A stretch of 64,000 nt of DNA from Deltaproteobacteria bacterium (GTDB taxonomy: Bacteria > UBA10199 > JACPAL01 > JACOUP01), in assembly GCA_016177765.1 (NCBI GenBank), contig JACOUP010000008.1:439021-503020 (forward strand), written 5' to 3'. This document shows positions 18,012 to 25,379 of the stretch, piece by piece. The stretch's first letter is position 1. Every line of letters begins with the position of its first letter. The position numbers and the translations under genes were made by a program. The notes under the pieces were generated by a model. That model was not told the DNA's origin, searched no databases, and saw only the letters and a program-made list of their open reading frames with translations.

Positions 18012-18098
18012 CGGAGGGGGTAGGATTCGAACCTACGGTACCCTTTCGGGTACTCTAGTTTTCAAGACTAGCGCCTTCAACCACTCGGCCACCCCTCC
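18012..18098 (-). tRNA. tRNA-Ser(TGA)
   Basis: The minus strand folds as a class II tRNA: acceptor GGAGGGG pairing with CCCCTCC and G discriminator, D-arm GGCCGAGTGGTTGAAGGC, anticodon loop CTTGAAA (anticodon TGA), a long variable arm TACCCGAAAGGGTA, and T-loop GGTTCGAATCC. CCA is not encoded. Decodes UCN codons. Confidence 0.96.
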
Positions 18099-18200
18099 TT
18101 AATGGGGGCTCACGTCGCCATCCGCCCCTCTCTCTCGAGTATGCTAAGAAGGGTTATTTTTCAATTGAAAAGGAGGACGAAGGCTTGTAGATCACCCCCG

Positions 18201-19562
18201 ATGCCGTTTCAATCAATCAACCCGGCAACGGGCGAGCTTTGCAAGACCTACCCCGAAACCCCTCGGAAAGAGGCGGAAAGGGCGGCCGAGGAGATCCATG
18301 AGGGGTTTCATCGTTGGCGCCGGATTCCGTTGTCAGAGAGGGCTCCCCTCCTTAAAAATCTGGCGCAGGGACTTAAAAAAGGGAAATCCCGTCTGGCCCC
18401 CCTTATCACCCAGGAGATGGGAAAGCCGATCGGTCAGGCGGAGGCCGAGGTGGAAAAATGCGCCTGGGTAACCGATTTTTATGCCGATCATGCCGCCGAC
18501 TACCTCAACCCGAAGGAGGTCACCTCCGATGCCTCAAAAAGCTACATCCGGTACGACCCGTTGGGGGTTATTCTGGCGATCATGCCCTGGAATTTTCCGT
18601 TCTGGCAGGTTTTTCGGTGTGCCGTCCCATCCCTCGTGGCGGGGAACGCCATTATTCTCAAGCATGCCCCCAATGTCCCCGGCTGTGCCATTGCGATTGA
18701 AGAATTATTCACCCAAGCCGGTCTGAAAGAGATTTTCTGCTCCCTCTTCGCCAGTCTGGAAACCACCGCCCGACTGATTGAATCCCCGTTTGTTCAAGGG
18801 GTCTCGCTGACAGGAAGCGACCGAGCCGGAAGCCAGGTGGCCGCACTGGCCGGAAAACACTTAAAGAAGGTGGCCCTGGAGTTGGGGGGCTCGGACCCGT
18901 TCATCGTGTTGGAGGATGCCGATTTGAAAACAGCAATCCCTGCCGCCATTGCCGCACGGATGCAAAATTCCGGGCAGAGTTGTATTGCCGCCAAACGGTT
19001 TTTGGTCACCGAAAAAATCGCCAAAAAATTTGAGCAGGCGCTGGTGGAGGCGGTGCAGGAACAGAAGATCGGGGACCCGATGGACCTGACAACAACGATC
19101 GGTCCGATCGCCAGGGCCGATCTCCTGACCAATCTGGTCCGTCAGGTTGAGGAGTCACGAAAACAGGGGGCCAAGGTCCTCGTCGGGGGAGAGCGATGGG
19201 GGAAAAAAGGTTTTTTCTATCTTCCCACCGTTCTTGAAGAGGTCCGTCCCGGTATTTGCGCCTTTGAAGAAGAGACCTTTGGACCGGTCGCTTCTCTGAC
19301 CACGGTGAAGGACGAAAATGAGGCGGTTGCGCTGGCCAACAAAACCGCGTATGGTCTCGGGGCCAGTCTTTGGACAAAAGATTTGGCAAAAGCGGAACGG
19401 TTGGCCTCCCAGATTGAAGCGGGGGCTGTTTTCATCAACGGGGTTGTCCACTCGGACCCGCGTCTTCCGTTTGGAGGGATCAAACGTTCCGGCTATGGCC
19501 GCGAACTGGGACGCGAAGGGATTTTAGAATTTACGAACGTAAAGACTGTTTGGATTAAATGA
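18201..19562 (+). CDS. aldehyde dehydrogenase, short succinate-semialdehyde type
   Basis: A 453-residue NAD(P)-dependent dehydrogenase. Catalytic Glu lies in LELGGSDPF and the nucleophile Cys in NSGQSCIAAKRF. IMPWNFPFWQ and FGPVASL are family signatures. Length and the GGSDPFIVLEDAD block match the short GabD-like (succinate semialdehyde) dehydrogenases. I chose the ATG at 18201 (MPFQSINPATGE); the upstream frame lacks family similarity. It lies between two tRNA-Ser genes and appears monocistronic. The true substrate is inferred. Confidence 0.9.
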   Translation: MPFQSINPATGELCKTYPETPRKEAERAAEEIHEGFHRWRRIPLSERAPLLKNLAQGLKKGKSRLAPLITQEMGKPIGQAEAEVEKCAWVTDFYADHAADYLNPKEVTSDASKSYIRYDPLGVILAIMPWNFPFWQVFRCAVPSLVAGNAIILKHAPNVPGCAIAIEELFTQAGLKEIFCSLFASLETTARLIESPFVQGVSLTGSDRAGSQVAALAGKHLKKVALELGGSDPFIVLEDADLKTAIPAAIAARMQNSGQSCIAAKRFLVTEKIAKKFEQALVEAVQEQKIGDPMDLTTTIGPIARADLLTNLVRQVEESRKQGAKVLVGGERWGKKGFFYLPTVLEEVRPGICAFEEETFGPVASLTTVKDENEAVALANKTAYGLGASLWTKDLAKAERLASQIEAGAVFINGVVHSDPRLPFGGIKRSGYGRELGREGILEFTNVKTVWIK

Positions 19563-19573
19563 GCGGTAGTGCG

Positions 19574-19664
19574 GGAAGGGTGGCCGAGTGGCCGAAGGCG
19601 GCGGTTTGCTAAACCGTTATACGGTTGAAAAGCCGTATCGGGGGTTCGAATCCCCCCCCTTCCG
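19574..19664 (+). tRNA. tRNA-Ser(GCT)
   Basis: Class II tRNA with acceptor GGAAGGG/CCCTTCC and G discriminator, D-arm GGCCGAGTGGCCGAAGGC, anticodon loop TTGCTAA (anticodon GCT), variable arm TACGGTTGAAAAGCCGTA and T-loop GGTTCGAATCC. CCA is not encoded. The last 20 bp of the gene region recur 186 bp downstream. Confidence 0.96.
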
Positions 19665-19665
19665 C

Positions 19666-19706
19666 AAAAGTCGGTGCGCCCCCTTTGGGGCGAGCCGACT
19701 TTTTTG
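19666..19706 (+). terminator. rho-independent terminator after tRNA-Ser(GCT)
   Basis: Stem AAGTCGG...CCGACTT with an inner GCCCC/GGGGC stem and CTTT loop, followed by a run of T. It begins two bases after the tRNA. Confidence 0.85.
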
Positions 19707-19832
19707 TTGGGGGGATTCGAAGCCGACCCGAAGCGCGTCCAGTGGACGAAAAGCGAGCCGTGGCTCACTCCACGGCGAGCGACAGCGAGGGCGGCCGGGT
19801 TCCGGAGGAGGAGTGAAACGACGGGGGAGGAA

Positions 19833-19852
19833 CGAATCCCCCCCCTTCCGCA
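19833..19852 (+). repeat. att-like duplicate of the tRNA-Ser(GCT) 3' end
   Basis: The 20 bases CGAATCCCCCCCCTTCCGCA at 19647-19666 (T-loop to just past the discriminator) are repeated exactly at 19833-19852. A duplicated tRNA 3' end is the usual scar of site-specific integration, but no integrase is present in the 166 bp between the copies. Confidence 0.65.
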
Positions 19853-20013
19853 TTGGGTCGAGAGTCAAAAAAATGGTGTGATCGTCAAAAATCCAACGGT
19901 TTTTGGGGGGAGGCTCCCGGTTTCGACTACCCATAAGGATCTTGGATAGTTATAACTGTTTAGAAACTCGATGAAATTGGGTATACCAAAAAACTGAGGG
20001 GTTAAGTTGTCTT

Positions 20014-20028
20014 TGGCACATCTCTTGC
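20014..20028 (+). promoter_or_regulatory. sigma-54 promoter (-24/-12)
   Basis: TGGCAC-ATCTC-TTGC matches the RpoN consensus TGGCAC-N5-TTGCW at every position, with GG at 20015-20016 and GC at 20027-20028. Transcription should start near 20040, about 17 bases before the ATG at 20057, with GAGGAG just upstream of that ATG. A sigma-54 activator would be required; none is encoded in the window. Confidence 0.85.
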
Positions 20029-20056
20029 TTCTAGGGTATCTTAGAGGAGAGAGACG

Positions 20057-22852
20057 ATGCGGTTTCGGCCATTCTCGCCAAAGGTGATTCACCCAAGGGT
20101 GATTCACCCAAAGGTGTTTTTCGGGTTCTTCGGGGCGATTCTCTTTCTTGGTTCTCAAACAGTTTTTGCCTCCCCCCCGATCCAGATCGGTTACCAGGGG
20201 TTCATCGCGGATGACCAAGGGGTCCTGATCGATGGGCCTGCCTCCTTCAAATTTTGCATTGCGGGCGATGCCGGCAAGGGGGCCGGTTCCTACCTTTGGT
20301 GCCACGACAACCGGTCGGGAGGGGTCGGAGAACCGACCGGGGCGATCGATCTGGATGTCAAGGCCGGTTTTTTTAGCGTGGTGATGGGGGATGACGCGAT
20401 TCCCGGCATGGAGGAATTGCCCTCGGAAATCTTCGATACGGAAGAACAACTCTACCTTTGCAGCTGGTTCAAGGAAGAAAACAAGCCTTTTGAAAAACTG
20501 GAGCCGTGTCAAAAATTTACCTATAGCGCCTTCGCCATCAATACGGCGGGGGGTGGTTCGGGCGGGGGGGGTGCCAGGAATGGGGACCTGACGGTGGAAG
20601 AGGGAAACCTGATCCTTCCCAAAGGGACGGCGTATGTTTCGGAGCTCTTCTTGGGACCCGGTGTCCCGGGAACCTTCGCGGGACGGTTTTTCTACGATGC
20701 GGCAGCCGACCAGTTCAAGACCTGTACCCGCAGTGGTTGTGATTCAATCGGGGGCGGCAGTACCAACACATCCGGCTTTATGCGGAAAAATGTGAATGAA
20801 ACCAGTCTCGGCATGATTACAGCCGGTGGTTTTGTCACCTCCGGGGTGGTCACCACCGGAGCGCTTATTTCCGGGAGTTTGACCAACAGCGGGAACCTGA
20901 CGGTCGATACCAATACCCTGAAAGTGGATGCTAGTAATAACCGTGTCGGGATCGGGACAGCGACCCCCTCGTACCCATTCCATGTCACCAGCTTGCTGAC
21001 CAATACCCATCTTGCCTATATCGATGGGACCTCGGTGACGACCGGGAACGCGCTGACCATCCAGACCGACAGTTCGCTTACCACCGGTACCGCCCTCCGG
21101 ATCCTTTATGACGACGCGAATATGGCGGATGGGGAAAACATCCTGGAGGTGATCAATCAGGACAGTCTTGGAAACCAGACTAGTCGGTTTGCCGTCCGCG
21201 AGGATGGTCAGGTTATGATTAACGGGACGATTTTGAGTTCGACCTATTCCGGCACCTCGGCGGTGATCGTCTCCTCCGGTACCGGTCAGGATCTCACGCT
21301 CGATGGTGGTAACGGATCGGTTCTGGTCGCGAGCGGGGATACCCTCACGGCAGGAAGCGGCAACTGGTCGATTAACGATTTGGGGAATACCAGTTTTAAT
21401 ATCATGAATACCGGCACGGTCCAGACCGGTGGAACCATACGGATTACCAGCGGTGGGGCGTTGCAAAATATCACCTCCCTCACGACGACCGGGGCGATCA
21501 GTTCCAGTTCGACGATTGCGACAACGAGTACGAATGCGGCGGGTGGTTCTGCCAATCCGTTGGATATCACCAGCACTCTGGGGGCCTTTGACGGTTCGGA
21601 TGATTATACGGCCCTTGACCTCAACCTGACAAACGCCAACCACAGTGGCACCGGGAATACGGTTCAGGGTTTGGACATCAGCGGGATTACCGGGGATACC
21701 GAGGCGACCGAGACGGCAATCAAGGTCGGGGCGGGATGGGATGCTGGTTTGGATCTCAATCAAAATACGATCGTTTTTGAAGAGACCGATGCAGGGACGG
21801 AGACGGTGACGGTCCAGCCCCCGGCGACGGTTGCCGGAAATGTCACCCTGACACTGCCTTCTTCCACAGGGACCTTGGCCCTCACGACGAGTAATGTCTC
21901 GACGGCGACGGCGTTGGCGGCGAACGGATCGAACTGTGCGGCAGGGAGTTATCCTTTAGGAGTGAATGCCTCGGGGGCGGTGGAGAGTTGTACGGTAGCC
22001 GATTCAGTCTCCTCCACAACCTGGGGAGGGGATCTGACCGGGACCGGTTCTTCACCGACTGTTGCCGACAATTCGATTGATGGTACCGACATCGCCCTCG
22101 GCTCCGATGCCCAGGGAGATGTCCTGTACTACGACGGTACCAACTGGGCAAGACTGGGTGCCGGGACGTCGGGGCAATTTCTGAAAACTAACGGGGCCGG
22201 GGCCAATCCGGGTTGGGCAACTGTCAGTGGTACGGGGACCGTGACCAGTGTCGATTCGGGGGGTGGTTTGACGGGAGGGGCGATTACCGGGTCGGGGACG
22301 CTCGCGGTGGGTGCGGGGACCGGGATTGTAGTCAATGCCGATGATGTAGCGGTCGATGTCGGGACAACCGCTGATAAAATTGTGCAGTTGAACGGATCGG
22401 CCCAGATCCCGGCGGTGGACGGGGCGTTACTGACCGCCATCCGGCCGGGAAACATTGTGAATGTGACGGATACCACCTCCCAAAGTTTGACCGATGCCAA
22501 TGAGGTGATTACTGATAGCAACCCCTCCATCACACCGGTTAGCACGGCGAGTCGTATCTTGGTAATGATTAGCGTCAACATCGATTCCGATAATTCCGAT
22601 GATGAGGTCAACGTCTTTGAGGTCTGGCGCGGCGGGACCGGCTGTAATGCGGGGGGGGCGACACAGGTCGGGGGGGATCTGAAGACCTTTACCACCAACG
22701 CGACCGAATTTCGAAGCACCTCGGCGATCTTTGTCGACAGCCCGTCAACGACCAACGCTACCACTTATCGGCTCTGTCACAGTTCTGATGCAACGGGAAC
22801 CGTCAGCAATGATACCGTGACGGTGAGCATTACGTTGATGGAGATCCTCTAA
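20057..22852 (+). CDS. large secreted Ser/Thr/Gly-rich surface protein, tail-fibre-like
   Basis: A 931-residue protein with an extended N-terminus and signal peptide (VFFGFFGAILFLGSQTVFA). It has a conserved early segment IQIGYQGFIADDQGVLIDG and then long low-complexity beta-strand repeats. The block around residues 690-760 (DVLYYDGTNWARLGAGTSGQ, TSVDSGGGLTGG) resembles modules common in phage tail fibres and bacterial surface adhesins. Two palindromes at its 5' end encode PKVIHPRVIHPKV just before the signal peptide. It is preceded by a sigma-54 promoter and coupled to a downstream lipoprotein gene. A surface or fibre role is inferred. Confidence 0.8.
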   Translation: MRFRPFSPKVIHPRVIHPKVFFGFFGAILFLGSQTVFASPPIQIGYQGFIADDQGVLIDGPASFKFCIAGDAGKGAGSYLWCHDNRSGGVGEPTGAIDLDVKAGFFSVVMGDDAIPGMEELPSEIFDTEEQLYLCSWFKEENKPFEKLEPCQKFTYSAFAINTAGGGSGGGGARNGDLTVEEGNLILPKGTAYVSELFLGPGVPGTFAGRFFYDAAADQFKTCTRSGCDSIGGGSTNTSGFMRKNVNETSLGMITAGGFVTSGVVTTGALISGSLTNSGNLTVDTNTLKVDASNNRVGIGTATPSYPFHVTSLLTNTHLAYIDGTSVTTGNALTIQTDSSLTTGTALRILYDDANMADGENILEVINQDSLGNQTSRFAVREDGQVMINGTILSSTYSGTSAVIVSSGTGQDLTLDGGNGSVLVASGDTLTAGSGNWSINDLGNTSFNIMNTGTVQTGGTIRITSGGALQNITSLTTTGAISSSSTIATTSTNAAGGSANPLDITSTLGAFDGSDDYTALDLNLTNANHSGTGNTVQGLDISGITGDTEATETAIKVGAGWDAGLDLNQNTIVFEETDAGTETVTVQPPATVAGNVTLTLPSSTGTLALTTSNVSTATALAANGSNCAAGSYPLGVNASGAVESCTVADSVSSTTWGGDLTGTGSSPTVADNSIDGTDIALGSDAQGDVLYYDGTNWARLGAGTSGQFLKTNGAGANPGWATVSGTGTVTSVDSGGGLTGGAITGSGTLAVGAGTGIVVNADDVAVDVGTTADKIVQLNGSAQIPAVDGALLTAIRPGNIVNVTDTTSQSLTDANEVITDSNPSITPVSTASRILVMISVNIDSDNSDDEVNVFEVWRGGTGCNAGGATQVGGDLKTFTTNATEFRSTSAIFVDSPSTTNATTYRLCHSSDATGTVSNDTVTVSITLMEIL
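20082..20116. repeat. tandem GGGTG-ATT-CACCC palindromes at a gene start
   Basis: AGGTG-ATT-CACCC (20082-20094), AA, GGGTG-ATT-CACCC (20097-20109), then AA and a half-unit AGGTG. The period is exactly 15 nt, so the frame is kept; it encodes V-I-H-P repeats at residues 9-20 of the surface protein. Confidence 0.8.
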
Positions 22853-23130
22853 TGAACCGGCTTCGTTCCCCTTTCCTTCTAGTCTGCCTCGGGTTGTTTT
22901 TTCTGGCCGGTTGTAAATTGGGGGAGGATAGAGAGGAACGGGCGACGGAGAACGTTCCACTTCCAGGGAGTGAACATTACCAGGTTCTGGATGCCTCCAC
23001 CCAGGGGGGGCGTGCCAAGGCCGACTCCTCCAGCTATCAGGCGATTTTTGAGATCAGCAGTCTGAACAGCCAAACGACATCGGCCGGATACGCCACGAAG
23101 CCTTTTCTGGGACTTTTTTCAGAAAAATAA
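22852..23130 (+). CDS. small lipoprotein
   Basis: A 92-residue protein with a lipoprotein signal ending in the lipobox LAGC near residue 20. The mature part is short, polar and of unknown function. Its ATG overlaps the TAA of the preceding surface-protein gene by one base, so it should share the sigma-54 transcript and may anchor or assist that protein. Confidence 0.8.
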   Translation: MNRLRSPFLLVCLGLFFLAGCKLGEDREERATENVPLPGSEHYQVLDASTQGGRAKADSSSYQAIFEISSLNSQTTSAGYATKPFLGLFSEK

Positions 23131-23161
23131 AACAGACCTGGGCTTAATTTCCGACGGGCGA

Positions 23162-23497
23162 TCAAATAATCTGACCGATCTTGGCCGCGAGGATGAAATC
23201 GTTTTCGTGCAGGCCACCGATCTTGTGGGTATAGACTTCCAGCCGGACATTTTTCCAGCCGTGGACCAAAATATTGGGGTGGTGCCCCTCTTCTTCCGCC
23301 ACTGCGGCAACCTTATTTACAAACGCCATCGCCTCTTTAAAATTGGTGAACTGATAATCCCGTGTCAGGCGGAAAGGTTCATCATCCGAAAGGACCCAAC
23401 CCGGGAGCCCCTTGAGAGAAGGGATAATCTCTGCTTTTTGGAGCGGCGGGATCCCGACGGCGCAAGGACCGCATTTTTTGGAAGTGAGCTTGTTCAT
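23162..23497 (-). CDS. phhB: 4a-hydroxytetrahydrobiopterin dehydratase
   Basis: A 111-residue pterin-4a-carbinolamine dehydratase. EEEGHHPNILVHGWKNVRLEVYTH is the active-site block (written here in part: EGHHPNI, VYTHKIGGL). I chose the ATG at 23497 (MNKLTSKKCGPC), a typical family N-terminus; an in-frame extension to 23521 is less likely. It recycles the pterin cofactor of aromatic amino acid hydroxylases; no such hydroxylase is visible nearby. Confidence 0.92.
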   Translation of the reverse strand: MNKLTSKKCGPCAVGIPPLQKAEIIPSLKGLPGWVLSDDEPFRLTRDYQFTNFKEAMAFVNKVAAVAEEEGHHPNILVHGWKNVRLEVYTHKIGGLHENDFILAAKIGQII

Positions 23498-23694
23498 CGG
23501 TTCACTTCTATAGCATTTCAACTTTTTATTTGTACGATAGTGCGGATAAAAAGTTAGAAATACTTATGGTTTATTAACAAAAATGTACTCACTAAAAGTT
23601 AATCAACCATACTACAATCACCATTAGGCTTCAACCTCAAGTTTTTGTTTCCAACTTGCCTTCGTCGTTCGGGCAGATTATGGGAAGAGAGTTT
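23498..23694. other. AT-rich gap without a gene
   Basis: This gap upstream of phhB is AT-rich in its middle (23520-23640) and probably contains the phhB promoter. I cannot assign boxes with confidence and see no coding potential. Confidence 0.4.
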
Positions 23695-23715
23695 GGAAGG
23701 GTGGCCGAGTGGTTG
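23695..23715 (+). pseudogene. tRNA-Ser 5' remnant
   Basis: GGAAGGGTGGCCGAGTGG at 23695-23712 is identical to the acceptor and D-arm of tRNA-Ser(GCT) at 19574. The rest of the tRNA is missing. The sequence instead runs into two tandem palindromes at 23716-23745. Confidence 0.7.
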
Positions 23716-23745
23716 TCCGCCAGAGGCGGATCCGCCTTAGGCGGA
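23716..23745. repeat. tandem TCCGCC-N3-GGCGGA palindromes
   Basis: TCCGCC-AGA-GGCGGA followed directly by TCCGCC-TTA-GGCGGA: two 15-nt units with 6-3-6 structure, abutting the truncated tRNA-Ser. Confidence 0.75.
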
Positions 23746-23773
23746 AAGGTAAGAAGATATTAAAAGAGCTTTT

Positions 23774-23861
23774 GGAGAGGTGGGTGAGTGGTTGAAACCG
23801 TCGGTCTCGAAAACCGATATACCCTAAAAGGGTATCGAGAGTTCGAATCTCTCCCTCTCCG
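23774..23861 (+). tRNA. tRNA-Ser(CGA)
   Basis: Class II tRNA with acceptor GGAGAGG/CCTCTCC and G discriminator, anticodon loop CTCGAAA (anticodon CGA), variable arm TACCCTAAAAGGGTA and T-loop AGTTCGAATCT. The D-arm (GGTGAGTGGTTGAAACC) differs from the other two serine tRNAs. CCA is not encoded. Reads UCG. Confidence 0.94.
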
Positions 23862-23862
23862 C

Positions 23863-24924
23863 ATGTCCCCGAGTAGTGACCCCTGTTGCCACGAGTCTCC
23901 GAGAGCCGCCTCGCCCGGATGGGGAAAACGTTTTCTAGGGAATAAGCTCCTCCTCATCGGTCTGGCAGACCTCCTCCTTTATAGTAGCGGGTTTGTCTTT
24001 CCCCCCTTGAGGCCGTTTCAGGAGTCATTCCGTGGTTACCTCCGAATGATCTGGTGGGCGCTCGCCTTTGGTTTCCTGCTGGCGGGAGTCATCGACCGGT
24101 ATATCCCGACCGAATATGTCTCCAAGATCCTGGCCCGTCCTTCCAAGAAAACCATTCTCTACGCCTCCGGCCTCGGGGTATTGATGAGCGCCTGCAGTCA
24201 CGGCATCCTGGCGATCGCAATAGAGCTCCACAGAAAAGGGGCCTCGGGACCGGCAGTCATCAGCTTCCTCCTGGGAAGCCCCTGGGCCAATCTGCCGGTG
24301 ACACTCCTGTTGATCGGATTTTTTCATGGCAAGGGATTGGTGATTATCGGTGCCGCCCTAGGAGTCGCGATCACTACCGGTCTTCTCCTGCAACTCCTGG
24401 ATCGTTGGGGATGGATTGAAACGAATAAGAACACGGCCATGATCGATCCTGATTTTTCGATCCGCACCGATCTTTACCGCCGGTGGCAGGAACGTCAGTG
24501 GGATGGCAAGACCCTCATTTCCGATGCGAGAGAAATCTTCAAAGGGGCGGTGGCCATGGCCAACATGATCGGTTGGTGGCTTCTCTTGGGGATTACGCTG
24601 GCCGGCCTGATCAGTGCCTTTGTCCCCTCTCACCTTTTTCATACCTACCTGGGGCCTTCACTCACCGGCCTCCTCCTGACACTCGCGGCGGCAACAGTCA
24701 TTGAAGTCTGTTCCGAAGGATCAGCGCCATTGGCCTTTGAAATTTACCGGCAGACCGGGGCCTTTGGCAATACCTTCACCTTTTTGATGGGGGGAGTGGT
24801 GACTGATTACACCGAGATCGGTCTCGTCTGGACCAATTTAGGGTGGAAAACCTCACTCTGGATGGTCGCCTTGACCGTGCCGCAGGTGCTATTGATCGGT
24901 TGGTTGATGAACCAGGTTTTTTAG
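23863..24924 (+). CDS. ArsP-like permease
   Basis: A 353-residue polytopic membrane protein of the permease family that includes ArsP (organoarsenical export). SACSHGILAIAIELHRKGAS near residue 105 and EVCSEGSAPLAFEIYRQTGA near 285 give the paired Cys-bearing helices characteristic of the family. The only reasonable ATG (23863) lies one base after the tRNA-Ser(CGA) gene, so gene and tRNA are probably cotranscribed. Longer frames would run through the tRNA. An arsenate reductase gene follows 9 bp downstream, supporting an arsenic-related role; the exact substrate is inferred. Confidence 0.82.
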   Translation: MSPSSDPCCHESPRAASPGWGKRFLGNKLLLIGLADLLLYSSGFVFPPLRPFQESFRGYLRMIWWALAFGFLLAGVIDRYIPTEYVSKILARPSKKTILYASGLGVLMSACSHGILAIAIELHRKGASGPAVISFLLGSPWANLPVTLLLIGFFHGKGLVIIGAALGVAITTGLLLQLLDRWGWIETNKNTAMIDPDFSIRTDLYRRWQERQWDGKTLISDAREIFKGAVAMANMIGWWLLLGITLAGLISAFVPSHLFHTYLGPSLTGLLLTLAAATVIEVCSEGSAPLAFEIYRQTGAFGNTFTFLMGGVVTDYTEIGLVWTNLGWKTSLWMVALTVPQVLLIGWLMNQVF

Positions 24925-24932
24925 GAGAAGAA

Positions 24933-25379
24933 ATGAAATCGATCCTTTTTATCTGTGTCGGAAATGCCTGCCGCAGTCAAATGGCCGAAGGATTTGCACG
25001 AGCCTACGGACCGGAAGACTTGATCGTTTACAGCGCAGGATCTAATCCGGCCGGGTTTGTCGCGCGAGAGGCTGTCGAATTTATGGAAGAGAAAGGGATC
25101 GATATCTCAAAACACTACTCAAAAGGCGTTAGCAACATCCCCATCAAGGAGTTCGATGTTGCAGTAACGATGGGGTGTGGTGATTACTGCCCCGCCGTAA
25201 AGACCAAGACGATCATTCATTGGCAGATCCCAGATCCCTTTGGCCGTTCCCAAGAATTTTTCCGGGAGGTTGGGGATGACCTAGAAACCAAGGTAGGGGA
25301 GCTACTAAAAACTGTTGAAAAAGCTAAACCCGTATCGGCCTCAAGAACAATAAAACCGAGGCGGCAAAGGCCAGGCTAG
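24933..25379 (+). CDS. arsC: arsenate reductase, low-molecular-weight phosphatase type
   Basis: A 148-residue protein with the P-loop CVGNACRSQMAEG at residues 8-20. The redox Cys pair region is MGCGDYCPAV near residue 75 and the acid/base loop is DPFGRS near 98, as in thioredoxin-coupled ArsC. I chose the ATG at 24933, which has an AGGAG motif upstream. It directly follows the permease gene. Its 3' end overlaps the convergent MFS gene by 56 bases. Confidence in the arsenate function comes from motif plus neighbour. Confidence 0.88.
   Translation: MKSILFICVGNACRSQMAEGFARAYGPEDLIVYSAGSNPAGFVAREAVEFMEEKGIDISKHYSKGVSNIPIKEFDVAVTMGCGDYCPAVKTKTIIHWQIPDPFGRSQEFFREVGDDLETKVGELLKTVEKAKPVSASRTIKPRRQRPG

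Larger units (their letters stand above)
19665..20013. other. gene-free stretch between tRNA-Ser(GCT) and the sigma-54 promoter
   Basis: This interval holds the tRNA terminator, a GC-rich block (about 19710-19830) with short inverted repeats such as GCCGTGGCTCACTCCACGGC, and the duplicated tRNA 3' end. An AT-richer stretch leads to the promoter at 20014. I see no credible coding sequence: open frames here run through the tRNA or the repeats. Confidence 0.6.

Noticed and set aside
19588-19949. Several short frames through tRNA-Ser(GCT) and its downstream repeat
   Set aside because: They are translations of tRNA sequence (GGIRTP/GGSNPP-type peptides), a known artefact.
20744-21763. 339-codon minus-strand frame opposite the surface protein
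   Set aside because: Low-complexity antisense of a repeat gene; no start context or motif.
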